DNA of 64,000 nt from Chthonomonas sp. UBA2362 (GCA_002344135.1 DDTO01000004.1:487660-551659); one strand, 5' to 3'; positions 26,201 to 35,290 are shown, numbered from the stretch's first letter. Made by a program: numbers and translations. Notes: generated by a model not told the origin, from the sequence alone.

Positions 26201-27211
26201 TTAGTGGGCCTGGGCAATCACTTCGACGGTGTATTCCTTCGTGTTGGCCCGGCCACCAAGGTCCACGGTGAGGCATTGGCCTTGCGAGCACACGCGGAGC
26301 ACACCGTTCGCGATGCGGTTCGCCTGCTCGTGGAATCCCAGGTGCCTCAACATCATCACTGCGCTGAGGACGAGAGCAGTCGGGTTCGCGACGCCCTTCC
26401 CCGCGATATCGGGGGCCGAGCCATGCACCGCCTCGAAGACGGCGCAGTGCTCGCCGATGTTCGCTCCCGGCGCGAGCCCGAGACCGCCCACGAGCCCCGC
26501 ACAAAGGTCGCTCACGATGTCACCGTACAGGTTTTCCGTTACGAGCACGTCGAACTGCTCCGGCTTGGTTACGAGTTGCATGCAGCAGTTGTCGACGATG
26601 ATGTCGTCCGCCTTTAGTTCGGGGAAGTCCTCCGCCGCCTTGTAGAACTCTTCCAAGAACATCCCGTCGGTCATCTTCATGATGTTCGCTTTGTGGACAG
26701 CCGTCACCCGCTTGCGCTCCTGTTCGCGCGCCATCATGAATCCGTAATGAACGAGGCGAGCGCATCCTTGCCGGGTAATCACCTTGATCGCCTGAGCGAC
26801 ATCCGGATGCGGCTTGTACTCGATGCCGGCGTAGAGGTCTTCGGTGTTTTCGCGCACGATGATCATATCGAGGTGCATCGAGGCGAACGGGCCGGTAAGG
26901 CCTGGAAGCGTTCTCGCCGGTCGAACGTTGGCGAACAGGTCGAGTGCCTGGCGAAGCTGGACGTTCGCGCTCTTGTGGCCGCCGGCCGAGGGCGTCGTCG
27001 TGGGGCCCTTTAGGGCAACGCCGATCTCGCGAATCGCGTCGAGTGTTTCGTGAGGGACCGGGTCTTTGCCCTTTTCGATCGCCGCGAGGCCGGCATCCAG
27101 ATAGACCCACTCCCCCTCGAAGCCGGTAGCCTCCAGAATGCCCAGAGTGGCATCCATGATCTCTGGACCGATCCCGTCGCCCGGTATCACCGCCACGCGC
27201 GTTTTCCCCAT
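26201..27211 (-). CDS. NAD-type isocitrate dehydrogenase (isocitrate/isopropylmalate family)
   Basis: The 336-residue enzyme shows the beta-decarboxylating dehydrogenase pattern: IPGDGIGPEI, substrate loop TPSAGGHKSANVQLR, ANVRPAR, ENTEDLYAGIEY, K of HKANIMK, metal-binding DNCCMQLV and ENLYGDIVSDLCAGLVGGLG, and nucleotide-site EAVHGSAPDIAGK. The S-x-N-V-x-L-R substrate loop and NTEDLYAGIEY favour isocitrate over isopropylmalate, and the short length fits NAD-linked enzymes. It feeds the TCA cycle. A start at 27220 (three residues longer) is equally possible, and neither has a strong ribosome site. Confidence 0.85.
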   Translation of the reverse strand: MGKTRVAVIPGDGIGPEIMDATLGILEATGFEGEWVYLDAGLAAIEKGKDPVPHETLDAIREIGVALKGPTTTPSAGGHKSANVQLRQALDLFANVRPARTLPGLTGPFASMHLDMIIVRENTEDLYAGIEYKPHPDVAQAIKVITRQGCARLVHYGFMMAREQERKRVTAVHKANIMKMTDGMFLEEFYKAAEDFPELKADDIIVDNCCMQLVTKPEQFDVLVTENLYGDIVSDLCAGLVGGLGLAPGANIGEHCAVFEAVHGSAPDIAGKGVANPTALVLSAVMMLRHLGFHEQANRIANGVLRVCSQGQCLTVDLGGRANTKEYTVEVIAQAH

Positions 27212-27243
27212 GGCGGCCATTCTGACAGGTGGAAGGCCGCCGC

Positions 27244-27588
27244 TCAAGAGCGCAGGCGCAGGACGCCTTGGCTCCCCTGCCACGACTCGGAGAGGTCCTT
27301 GACCGCATCGACCACCGCCAAGAACTGGCGGCCCTGGTCGGTCAAGGAATACTCCACGTGGAGAGTCTTACCCTCTAAGCTCTCTTTCGCGATCAGGCCG
27401 TCCTTGGTGAGCCTGCTCATGCAGCGGTGCATCACCCGTACCGGCAAACCCTCGATCTCCCGTGAAATACGGCCCGGCCTGCAGACCCCGCGCCGGATCG
27501 CATCGAGGATTAGCACCGACCACTTGCAACCTAACACCTGGGTAATCCGGGCGTAGGCCTCGTCGGGTCGCAGACACTGGTCGTCCAA
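27244..27588 (-). CDS. HxlR-family winged-helix regulator
   Basis: The 114-residue protein matches HxlR/DUF24 regulators: LGCKWSVLILDAI with the conserved Cys at about residue 20, the recognition helix RPGRISREIEGLPVRVMHRCM and the wing VEYSLTDQGRQF. Members often sense electrophiles or thiol stress through the cysteine. It starts with TTG four bases after the DUF1508 stop and ends 32 bases before the isocitrate dehydrogenase start, so it may regulate its own run of genes. Confidence 0.85.
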   Translation of the reverse strand: MDDQCLRPDEAYARITQVLGCKWSVLILDAIRRGVCRPGRISREIEGLPVRVMHRCMSRLTKDGLIAKESLEGKTLHVEYSLTDQGRQFLAVVDAVKDLSESWQGSQGVLRLRS

Positions 27589-27592
27589 GAGG

Positions 27593-27928
27593 CTACTCAG
27601 TCGTGTCTACAATCTCGGCTTCCGGGCCGTTTGCCTTCACGGAGGCGATCCCGTTCTCCATCGCCGACTCGGAAGAATACATTTCGCTCCGACCGATGAC
27701 CTGCCCGTTCGTGGCGGTCAGGCTAAAGAAGGGAGATCCGTCGCTGGCCGTTTTGCGCTGGTACCGGCCATCGTCGTCGGCATTCGCCTTCACCGATTCC
27801 GCCCCCGCTATCGCGCTGCGCTTCTCCTTGTAAAGCTCGCTCGTAAGGATGATCTGGCCGTTGCCGGCCTTCAGGTTGAACTTGTACTCGCCGTTGGTGG
27901 CCTGTGAGATTTCGAGTTTTCCAGCCAT
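27593..27928 (-). CDS. YegP-family protein (two DUF1508 repeats)
   Basis: The 111-residue product is a tandem of two about 50-residue DUF1508 units, each with F-x-L-x-A-x-N-G-Q-x-I and an E-x-Y-x-S/K segment (NLKAGNGQIILTSELY and SLTATNGQVIGRSEMY). Function is unknown. It is small and soluble, and family members are common stress-linked proteins. TACCAT at 27935-27940 ends six bases before ATG. Confidence 0.87.
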   Translation of the reverse strand: MAGKLEISQATNGEYKFNLKAGNGQIILTSELYKEKRSAIAGAESVKANADDDGRYQRKTASDGSPFFSLTATNGQVIGRSEMYSSESAMENGIASVKANGPEAEIVDTTE

Positions 27929-28067
27929 GCCGCTATGGTACCGAAGCGAGGGCGCGAATCGAATGGCGAGGAGCGAACGAGCGAGCCCTGGCGTTCCGTG
28001 GGCACGATCTTTTGCGGGAATCGCGGTCGGGAAGCTCCAGAGAGGCCGAATTGGCCCCCTTTTGGCC

Positions 28068-28073
28068 TACAAT
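28068..28073 (+). promoter_or_regulatory. -10 box TACAAT
   Basis: It ends 14 bases before the ATG at 28088, predicting a very short leader for the di-haem oxidoreductase gene. Confidence 0.5.
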
Positions 28074-28087
28074 GAATCGGGAACGCC

Positions 28088-29335
28088 ATGTCGCGATCCG
28101 GTCACCCAGTTATGTGGAAGCGAAGTCGAAGGCTTAGCCTCTTGCGATATCTGACGCCGTTGGCCATCTTCGTCCTCGGTGTCTTACTCCCTTCATGGCG
28201 CGGACAGGCACAGCTGTCGCTCCCCGAGGCTCCAGCACCGGGCGGGCCACTAGCAGGCCTGACTCCGGCCCAACTCGCCCAGTTCGGAGCGGGCCGCGAT
28301 CAGTTCCTCAACGTCATGCGACCGGAGGACGGCCTTGGCCCCGTTTTCAATGGCATCAGCTGCTTCGAGTGCCATAACGCAGGTGCGCCAGGGGGAGCTG
28401 GAAACGATCTCGTGCTCGGAAGGGTAACTCGGATCGGGCGCATCGTGAACGGAAACTTCAGTACGATGCCCTCGTTCGGTGGCCCTGTGATTCAACGGCG
28501 CTCACTGCGCGAGATCATTCCGAACCACCCGGTCTTTCCGGAAGTCGTCCCAGCGGAAGCCACCATCGTGGCCCGGCGCATTACCACGCCGCTCTTCGGG
28601 CTCGGTTTCATCGAAGCGATTCCCGACAGCGCGATTTTGATCAACGCCGATCCGCTCGACCTCAACGCCGACGGCATCTCCGGTCGCCCGAACAATGTGC
28701 TCAATCCAGAGACAAACGAGGTGGAGTTGGGGCGTTTCGGCTGGAAAGCTCAGGTCTCTACGATCCACTACTTCACCAGCCTGGCCTTCCAAGACGAAAT
28801 GGGGATCACGAATCAGACCTTCCCGATGGAGCATCTGCCGCAAGGACAAGCGATGCCCCCTGGCGGAGATCTGGTGCCAGACCCCGAAGACGACGGCTCC
28901 CTGGTGGATTCGGTGACGAACTTCCAGCGCCTTCTCGCTCCGCCGAGCGTACAGATCATAAACAAGTCGGGGAGGAACGTCTTCTCGAATATCGGTTGCG
29001 CGAAGTGCCACATCCCCACGCTGAAAACCGGCCCTCACCCGATCGCCGCTCTCGCCAATAGGGACGTAAATCTCTATTCGGACTTGCTCCTCCATGACAT
29101 GGGCCCCGACCTTTCGGACGGAACGCCACAGGAGATGGCGACCCCGACCGAGTTCCGGACGGCACCGCTCTGGGGCCTTCGCTTCAGGTCGCTGTTCCTT
29201 CACGACGGTCGTGCAACCTCGATCGACGCGGCGATCCGGCAGCACGGGGGCGAGGCGTTGGAAGCCCGCACGCGGTACGAGGCGCTCTCCCCGTTGGACC
29301 GCAGCATGCTCCTGAACTTCCTGCGATTCCTGTGA
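28088..29335 (+). CDS. Di-haem oxidoreductase (thiol oxidoreductase-like) c-type cytochrome
   Basis: The 415-residue exported protein has a transmembrane or signal segment at about 21-40 and two haem c sites, CFECH (92-96) and CAKCH (304-308). The segments SGRPNNV, FGWKA and the C-terminal LWGLRFRSLFLHDGRA with HGGEA belong to the DHOR family (di-haem, putative peroxidase). It acts in the periplasm in electron transfer, and the electron donor is unknown. The start is uncertain between ATG 28088 and M9. Confidence 0.85.
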   Translation: MSRSGHPVMWKRSRRLSLLRYLTPLAIFVLGVLLPSWRGQAQLSLPEAPAPGGPLAGLTPAQLAQFGAGRDQFLNVMRPEDGLGPVFNGISCFECHNAGAPGGAGNDLVLGRVTRIGRIVNGNFSTMPSFGGPVIQRRSLREIIPNHPVFPEVVPAEATIVARRITTPLFGLGFIEAIPDSAILINADPLDLNADGISGRPNNVLNPETNEVELGRFGWKAQVSTIHYFTSLAFQDEMGITNQTFPMEHLPQGQAMPPGGDLVPDPEDDGSLVDSVTNFQRLLAPPSVQIINKSGRNVFSNIGCAKCHIPTLKTGPHPIAALANRDVNLYSDLLLHDMGPDLSDGTPQEMATPTEFRTAPLWGLRFRSLFLHDGRATSIDAAIRQHGGEALEARTRYEALSPLDRSMLLNFLRFL

Positions 29336-29387
29336 CGGTAATCCCAACCCGCGGCACACCTTCACCACGCCATAACGAACGCCGGAG

Positions 29388-29393
29388 TATCCT
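29388..29393 (+). promoter_or_regulatory. Putative leaderless -10 box (TATCCT)
   Basis: It ends six bases before the ATG of the alkaline phosphatase gene. Confidence 0.45.
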
Positions 29394-29399
29394 CACCAG

Positions 29400-30911
29400 A
29401 TGAGCCTCTCTCGACGCGATCTCCTCGCCCTCGGCGCGACCGGCTTGGCCAGCGCCGCATGCAGCCTGCCGAGCCCTGCGCAGGGCATCCCAAAGAGCAA
29501 GCGCCCGAAGAACGTCATTTTTTGCGTCTCCGACGGTATGGCGGCAAGCGTGCCGACCATGGTGGACCACTTTCAGCAGCGCATCCACGGCAAGGGCTCC
29601 TATTGGCGCTGGCTGATGAACCAGCCGTTCGTCGTGAACGGCCTCCAGGACACGCGCTCGCTGAACTCGCTCGTCACTGATTCGTCGGCGGCGAGTTCGT
29701 CGTGGGGATCAGGCCGGTGGATCTGGAACGGGATGGTCAACATGTTCCCCGATGGAACGAAGCTGAGGACCCTGACGAGCCTCCTGCAAGAGGCGGGTAT
29801 GCGCACCGGACTCGTGACGACGGCAACGATCACTCACGCCACGCCCGCCGGCTTCGCCGTTTGCTGCATGCAGCGCGACCTCGAGGCCCAGATCGCGCTG
29901 GAATACCTCTCCTCGGGCATCCACGTCCTCCTCGGCGGAGGCGACCGTTTCTTCAGCGCCGAGAAGCGAACCGACAAGAGGAACCTCTACGCGGACTTCC
30001 AATCCCGGGGATACACCGTGCTACGCAACCGCGACGAAGCGCTTAGCGCCGGTGACGGCAAGCTTCTGGGCATCTTCGCAAACGGCCATCTTCCCTATAC
30101 GGTCGACCGGGACAACGACGTCGCACTCCAGCGCTCGGCCCCGACTCTGGCCCAAATGGCGAGGACTGCGATCCGCAATCTCTCCAACGCGAACGGCTTT
30201 CTCCTCCAAATCGAGGGCGCCCGCGTGGACCACGGGGGCCACAGCAACGACTTGGCTGCGATGATCCATGACCAAATCGCGTTCGAAGAGGCCGTCAAGG
30301 TAGCGGTGGATTTCGCCCTCGAAGATGGGGAAACGCTCGTGATCATCACGGCCGACCATGCCACCGGAGGCGTCGCCCTCAACGGTGCTGGCAACGAATA
30401 CATCGAAAGCACGGCCGGGCTCGAATCGGTAGCCCGCATGAAGGCCAGCTACGAACGCATGATCCCCAAGTTCGGCGTCAAACCGAACGCCAAGCAGGTT
30501 CAGGACGTCGTCGAAACCGATCTAGCGGTGAAGCTTTCTGGCGCCGAGGCGCAGGCAGTGGTGGACTCGATGGACAAGAGGTCGCCGTTCCGGCTCTCGA
30601 GCTTCAAAACGAACCTCCAGGGCACACTCGGTATGGTGCTCGGCAACTATTCGAAGGCGGGCTTTACCAGCACCAACCACACCTCGGACAACGTGATGGT
30701 CACCGCGCTCGGCCCCGGAAAGGAGCATTGCGGAGGTTTGATTCAGAACACGAGCTTTTTCGATGTCATGCTTGCCGCGCGCGAGATCGTTTATAAGAAT
30801 CCGACCATGGACTTCGCCGACGCCCAGCGACACTATCAGAAGTTGCAGGAGAAGCAAGCGGGACTCGAACCCGCGCTGCTCGCCGCCCGCGACGGCTTCG
30901 AGATCGCCTAG
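29400..30911 (+). CDS. Alkaline phosphatase, Tat-exported probable lipoprotein
   Basis: The 503-residue enzyme has a twin-arginine leader (SRRDLLALG at 4-12) ending in a lipobox-like LASAAC (C21). The alkaline phosphatase core includes metal ligand D45 (VSDGMA), the nucleophile region VTDSSAASS (S95 or S96), VDHGGHSND and TADHATGG near 320 and a late TNHTSDNV. It hydrolyses phosphomonoesters outside the cytoplasm to supply phosphate. Its TAG stop overlaps the convergent exonuclease III stop in a shared CTAG at 30908-30911. Confidence 0.88.
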   Translation: MSLSRRDLLALGATGLASAACSLPSPAQGIPKSKRPKNVIFCVSDGMAASVPTMVDHFQQRIHGKGSYWRWLMNQPFVVNGLQDTRSLNSLVTDSSAASSSWGSGRWIWNGMVNMFPDGTKLRTLTSLLQEAGMRTGLVTTATITHATPAGFAVCCMQRDLEAQIALEYLSSGIHVLLGGGDRFFSAEKRTDKRNLYADFQSRGYTVLRNRDEALSAGDGKLLGIFANGHLPYTVDRDNDVALQRSAPTLAQMARTAIRNLSNANGFLLQIEGARVDHGGHSNDLAAMIHDQIAFEEAVKVAVDFALEDGETLVIITADHATGGVALNGAGNEYIESTAGLESVARMKASYERMIPKFGVKPNAKQVQDVVETDLAVKLSGAEAQAVVDSMDKRSPFRLSSFKTNLQGTLGMVLGNYSKAGFTSTNHTSDNVMVTALGPGKEHCGGLIQNTSFFDVMLAAREIVYKNPTMDFADAQRHYQKLQEKQAGLEPALLAARDGFEIA

Positions 30912-31678
30912 AGCTCGAATTCGGCGAAGACGACGGTGTGGTCGGAAGGCCGGGCGTGCAGGCGTGGCTGCCGATCGATTTCGCAGCGCACGCACTTCTC
31001 CACCGCACCAGGCGACGCGTAAATGTGGTCGATCCGCCACCCCAGGTTGCGGTCGACGCCGTTGGGAATGAGGAAGTCCCAGAACGTGTAATGTCCAGGC
31101 CCGGAGTGGAACCTACGGAAGACGTCGACCCAGCCCCATTCGAGAATCGCGTCGAGTGCCGCGAACTCGTCGGGATGGTGACCGACTCCGCCCAGCTTCC
31201 GGGCGGAGTCGTAGACGTCGTCAGGGGTCGGCGCGATGTTCACATCGCCCAGCCAAACGATGGGCCGACTGGGATCCAGGCCCTCACAGTACTCGCGAAA
31301 ACGATCGAGCCACTTCAGCTTGTAGGCGAATTTCTCGCTGCCGAATGCGTTGCCGTTCGGGACATAGGTGTCAATGATCCGTACCTCGCCTATGTCGGCC
31401 GCGATGATGCGGGCGTCGGCCTGGAATTCGAGGTCGCCGAACCCGATCTCGACGTTCCGCGGAGGATCGAGGCTGGCGATCGCCACGCCGTTGTAGGTTC
31501 GAATGCCGTGGAAGACGACGTTGTACCCGGCCTCGTGAAAGTCTTCCGCCGGAAACTTGGCATCCTCCACTTTGGTCTCTTGCAGCGCAATCACATCCGG
31601 TCGATGCTCGGCAAGGTAGTCGAGGATCAGGTCTAGCCGCGCCCGCACCGAGTTAGCGTTGAAGGTGGCGATCGTCAT
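30908..31678 (-). CDS. xthA: Exonuclease III
   Basis: At 256 residues this has the normal length for ExoIII. It is an EEP-fold AP endonuclease and 3'-5' exonuclease for base-excision repair. Key residues appear in order: N7 (FNANSVRAR), E34 (LQETKVED), the Y-x-P-N-G segment TYVPNGN, GDVNIAP with the metal-binding D and N, WRIDHIYAS and the terminal SDH (ARPSDHTVV). ATG 31678 gives the standard MTIATFNANS start. TAACAT at 31687-31692 ends eight bases upstream with no Shine-Dalgarno. Confidence 0.9.
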   Translation of the reverse strand: MTIATFNANSVRARLDLILDYLAEHRPDVIALQETKVEDAKFPAEDFHEAGYNVVFHGIRTYNGVAIASLDPPRNVEIGFGDLEFQADARIIAADIGEVRIIDTYVPNGNAFGSEKFAYKLKWLDRFREYCEGLDPSRPIVWLGDVNIAPTPDDVYDSARKLGGVGHHPDEFAALDAILEWGWVDVFRRFHSGPGHYTFWDFLIPNGVDRNLGWRIDHIYASPGAVEKCVRCEIDRQPRLHARPSDHTVVFAEFEL

Positions 31679-31686
31679 GCCATCGG

Positions 31687-31692
31687 ATGTTA
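31687..31692 (-). promoter_or_regulatory. Putative leaderless -10 box (TAACAT)
   Basis: It ends eight bases before the exonuclease III ATG. Confidence 0.45.
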
Positions 31693-31872
31693 CCGAGGAG
31701 GCCCAGCGGCGGGTGGGGCGGACAAGGGGTTTGTGACGCATTCCTCCTCGGTTGGGTCAACCACGCCGCGGGCCGTATACCAGTCTAGGGGAAACCGTGC
31801 CGCACCCGCGTTCGAATGCGCCCTTCGTCCCATTCCATTCGCCCACGGAGTGCGGGCAAACGGTGGAAAAGC

Positions 31873-31878
31873 CATAAT
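31873..31878 (+). promoter_or_regulatory. Putative leaderless -10 box (CATAAT)
   Basis: It ends nine bases before GTG 31888 and is the reason for preferring that start. Confidence 0.5.
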
Positions 31879-31887
31879 CTAGCTTCG

Positions 31888-33558
31888 GTGAGCGATAATC
31901 CGGTCGAGCAGAACTGCGTGTATGACCCACTCATCGAGCTTATGGCGCGCTTCGAGAACGTGCGCGCCATAGACTCGAGCGCGGACCCCTTCGCCGGGCT
32001 CGGAATCGAGGATCGCCTCAAGAAGCATATCGTCGACGGAATCAAGAAGAACCTCGAACGGCACCTGGAGCAGGCACTAGAGACCTATGCCCCGCTTCAA
32101 ATCATCAACGACATTCTCCTCGATGGAATGAAGACCGTCGGCGAACTCTTCGGCGCCGGGAAGATGCAGCTCCCGTTCGTCCTCCAGAGCGCGGAAGTCA
32201 TGAAGACGGCCGTTCGCTATCTCGAGCCCCTGATGGAGAAGGTCGAAGGCGATGAAAAGGGCTCCATTCTCCTGGCCACCGTGCAGGGAGATGTCCACGA
32301 TATCGGGAAGAACCTCGTCGACATCATCCTCAGCAACAACGGCTATCGTGTCGTCAATATCGGCATCAAGCAGCCGATCAACGCGATAATCGAAGAGACC
32401 AAGAAGTCGAAATGCCAGGTGATCGGCCTTAGCGGCCTGCTCGTGAAGAGCACGCTCATCATGCGCGACAATCTTCTCGAACTCAATGAGCGTGGTCTTC
32501 ACGACTATCCGGTCATTCTCGGCGGTGCCGCTCTCACTCGCGCCTACGTCGAGCAGGACTTGCGACGGATCTATCGAGGTAACGTCTTTTATGCACAGGA
32601 TGCCTTCGAAGGCTTGCACCTCATGGGCGACCTCTGCGGAGGCGGCGAACCAGTGACCGCGGAACCTGAGGAGGCCGTCCGGGTCGCCAGCCATCGGCTG
32701 GCAGACACGAGTGCGAACCTCTACGTGTTCGACGGGGTGAAGAGCGACACGCCGCCTGCCGAATATATCCCCGATCTGCCCTTCTACGGTGCGCGCAAAA
32801 ACTCACGTTTCGACCTTTTCGAGCTCTACAAGTACATCAATCCTGTTGCCTTGTGGCGTGGGCAGTGGCAGTTCAAGCGCGGCGCGGACATGGATAATCC
32901 GACCTTCAATGCGTGGCTGGAGGAGACCGCACGCCCAATCTTCGAGCGGCTACAGCGCGAGTTGGCGTCCATCTTCGAACCTAAAGTTGCTTGGGGCTAC
33001 TTTTGGTGTCGATCGGAAGGCAACGACCTTATCATATACGAAGAAGACGCCATCACGGAACGACTCCGGTTTACATTTCCAAGGCAGTCCGACATGCGCC
33101 GGCTCTGCCTAAGCGACTTCTTTCTCCCGCGCGACTCCGAGCGGCCCGACGTAGTGGGATTTCATATCGTCACCGTCGGCCCGGAGATCAGTCGCTATGA
33201 ACGCAAGCTATTCGAGAAAGGCGATTATCAAGACTATCTATACGTTCATGGAATGGGCGTCGAAACCGCTGAAGCGCTCGCCGAGTACTGGCACAAGCAG
33301 ATTCGTCATGAACTCGGGATCGGCAACGCGGACCCGCCCGACATCAAGAGCCTGTTTGCCGCGCGCTACCATGGAGCGCGCTACTCCTTCGGGTATCCGG
33401 CTTGTCCGAACCTGGAGGACCAAGCGAAACTCTTCGAGCTCCTGCATCCGGAGGAGATCGGTGTCACGCTGAGCGAGGAGTTTATGATCGTGCCGGAGCA
33501 GTCGACGAGCGCGATTATCGTCCACCACCCAGCGGCAAAGTACTTCAACGTACGCTAG
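31888..33558 (+). CDS. Methionine synthase C-terminal half (cap, B12-binding and activation domains)
   Basis: The product corresponds to the second half of cobalamin-dependent MetH. A helical cap (ETYAPLQIINDILLDGM), the B12-binding Rossmann domain with the lower-ligand motif D-x-H-x-x-G (GDVHDIGKN) and SGLLVKST, and a C-terminal reactivation domain with the PFYGARKN-QWQFKRG linker and RYSFGYPACP (S-adenosylmethionine binding) are all intact. The homocysteine (zinc) and methyltetrahydrofolate domains are absent, and no gene upstream can supply them because exonuclease III faces away. It must pair with a partner encoded elsewhere. GTG 31888 (556 residues) is preferred; ATG 31816 would add 24 residues. 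Confidence 0.85.
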   Translation: MSDNPVEQNCVYDPLIELMARFENVRAIDSSADPFAGLGIEDRLKKHIVDGIKKNLERHLEQALETYAPLQIINDILLDGMKTVGELFGAGKMQLPFVLQSAEVMKTAVRYLEPLMEKVEGDEKGSILLATVQGDVHDIGKNLVDIILSNNGYRVVNIGIKQPINAIIEETKKSKCQVIGLSGLLVKSTLIMRDNLLELNERGLHDYPVILGGAALTRAYVEQDLRRIYRGNVFYAQDAFEGLHLMGDLCGGGEPVTAEPEEAVRVASHRLADTSANLYVFDGVKSDTPPAEYIPDLPFYGARKNSRFDLFELYKYINPVALWRGQWQFKRGADMDNPTFNAWLEETARPIFERLQRELASIFEPKVAWGYFWCRSEGNDLIIYEEDAITERLRFTFPRQSDMRRLCLSDFFLPRDSERPDVVGFHIVTVGPEISRYERKLFEKGDYQDYLYVHGMGVETAEALAEYWHKQIRHELGIGNADPPDIKSLFAARYHGARYSFGYPACPNLEDQAKLFELLHPEEIGVTLSEEFMIVPEQSTSAIIVHHPAAKYFNVR

Positions 33559-33560
33559 GA

Positions 33561-33590
33561 GGGCCCTCTCCGAGTCGTCGAGGGCCTCCC
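33561..33590. terminator. Hairpin between convergent genes
   Basis: GGCCCTC (33562-33568) pairs with GAGGGCC (33580-33586) just after the methionine synthase stop and before the stop of the convergent propeller gene. The T tract is weak. Confidence 0.45.
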
Positions 33591-33598
33591 TTGACTTG

Positions 33599-35290
33599 CT
33601 ATCCGTCGCGTGAGTTACCGCCGGCACCACCGCCGCCGCCGCCAGAAGTCCCTCGGCTAGGCGGCGCCGAGCCGCGACCGGTGGGAGGCAACTGGTTGTC
33701 GACGGTCACCGAAAACTTGGCCTTGCGCTCGTTGCCCATCCAGTCCGATACGGTGACCGTGACGGTCTTGCGTCCATTCGAAAGCGCGGGGTTCTTCGCC
33801 GTCGGGCCGATGTCCACGAAGAGGAAGCCGTCACGGCTAATCGTGTAGTTGTAGTTCTGACCATCGATGTCGACTTTCACGGTGCTCTCATGCACGCCGG
33901 TCGCTTCGTCGACGATCCGGAAGGTGAATCCTAACGGCGGATTGCCGTTGATCTGATCACCGGGATTCGGGAATATCATCGTTACGCGCGGCGCCGTGAG
34001 GTCGACACCCTCGTTCTTGTCGAAGGCGAGAATGCTGCCGTCGCGAGCCTCGACCAGAAGGGTTTGCCCGGCAAGAACCGGAGGACCCGCCGCGTTCACC
34101 GTCGTCGGAGGAGCCGCAGCCGTCGCGCCGCCACCACCGCCACCGCCCCCAGCGAGGCCACCGCGACCCGCGCCGCCACCTCGTCCAGTGCCGCCGCCGA
34201 CCGGTCCGCCGCCGCCGCTGCTCGCCCCGCCGACTCCCGCGCCGGCGAGACCGCCGCCCGCGCCGCCGCCGCCGGCTTCAGGCTGGGCTTGATAAGCGGT
34301 CATCGGCCGGATGACAAAGTTCCATACGACCTGGCCGCTCTTCATGTTCATGAGCTGCATCGATCCGTTGGAGGTGCAAATCGCCGCAAGCTTGTCCACG
34401 ACGGTCAGGTTGCAAACCGGTATGGACCCGAGATCGACGGGTTGTCGGAAAGTGCGTCGTCCGTTCGGATCGAGGCCGTACACTTTGCCGTCTCGCGTCG
34501 AAACGAGAATCCCTTCGGTCGAAACCGCCGGGTTGTACATCAGCCGCTCGCCGATGTTAGATTGCCAGCGCGCTCTGCCCGTGCCGGCATTGAGGGCGAT
34601 GACGAAATCGCCGCTGTTCACGTAAAGGATGTCGCCGAAGACCGTCGCGCTCACTTCGGGCGCGAGGGTGGAGAAGGAAGCCTCCCACGTCGTCTTCTTG
34701 GTCGCCACATCGATGGCGTAGAGCTTGAAGCTGTTCGAGAAGACGAGGATGTTGCCCAGATGAGAGCCAAGGCTGCCGAGCACTCCGTCGAAAATGCGGA
34801 GCGAATTCTCCCACGCAGGCTGACCGTCAGCGATACGGACTGCCATGAGGCTGTTGTCGCTGAGAAGGAACACGAGGAACTTGCCGACCACGACCGGCGC
34901 ACCGACCACCGGCTGGGTGGACGCGTACTGCCACTTCGGCTGGCCGGAGAGAGCGTCGGCGGCGTAGACCGTCTTGTTGTCGGCCACCGCCATAACGACG
35001 CCGTCGGAGAGAACGCAGCTGGTGCGGAAGTTACCGGGAAGCGGGTCGCCGACCGGATATCGCCACTTCTGGTTGCCGGTCGCCTTGTCGAGAGCGTACA
35101 TTCGCTGTCCGATCGCGCAGTAGACCGTGTCACTGCCCACCACCGGCGAACCCGTCGGGGGAACGCTCCCACTCTGCGCCCACCGCCAAGCCATAGGGGC
35201 GGGTCCTTCGAACTGACCCCAGCTGGCGACCGAAGCGACGACGGCCATAAGGGCCAGCGTCGCGCGATACCAAGTCGTTTTTCCGTTCAA
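33599..35290 (-). CDS. Secreted PQQ-type beta-propeller with Gly-rich linker and Ig-like domain
   Basis: The 563-residue protein has a signal peptide (MNGKTTWYRATLALM...SWGQ). About seven PQQ/WD40-like blades follow, with the recurring AxDxxTGxxxW pattern (ALDKATGNQKWRY, AADALSGQPKWQY, ALNAGTGRARWQS). A Gly/Ala-rich linker (about residues 405-465) and an Ig-like or Big domain with VTVSDWMGNERKAKFSVTVD near the C-terminus complete it. It probably binds or displays ligands on the cell surface; there is no evidence of a bound cofactor. TTG at 35290 is chosen because GGAGG lies ten bases upstream (35301-35305) and the signal peptide starts there. TATACT lies further upstream as a -10. Confidence 0.8.
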   Translation of the reverse strand: MNGKTTWYRATLALMAVVASVASWGQFEGPAPMAWRWAQSGSVPPTGSPVVGSDTVYCAIGQRMYALDKATGNQKWRYPVGDPLPGNFRTSCVLSDGVVMAVADNKTVYAADALSGQPKWQYASTQPVVGAPVVVGKFLVFLLSDNSLMAVRIADGQPAWENSLRIFDGVLGSLGSHLGNILVFSNSFKLYAIDVATKKTTWEASFSTLAPEVSATVFGDILYVNSGDFVIALNAGTGRARWQSNIGERLMYNPAVSTEGILVSTRDGKVYGLDPNGRRTFRQPVDLGSIPVCNLTVVDKLAAICTSNGSMQLMNMKSGQVVWNFVIRPMTAYQAQPEAGGGGAGGGLAGAGVGGASSGGGGPVGGGTGRGGGAGRGGLAGGGGGGGGATAAAPPTTVNAAGPPVLAGQTLLVEARDGSILAFDKNEGVDLTAPRVTMIFPNPGDQINGNPPLGFTFRIVDEATGVHESTVKVDIDGQNYNYTISRDGFLFVDIGPTAKNPALSNGRKTVTVTVSDWMGNERKAKFSVTVDNQLPPTGRGSAPPSRGTSGGGGGGAGGNSRDG

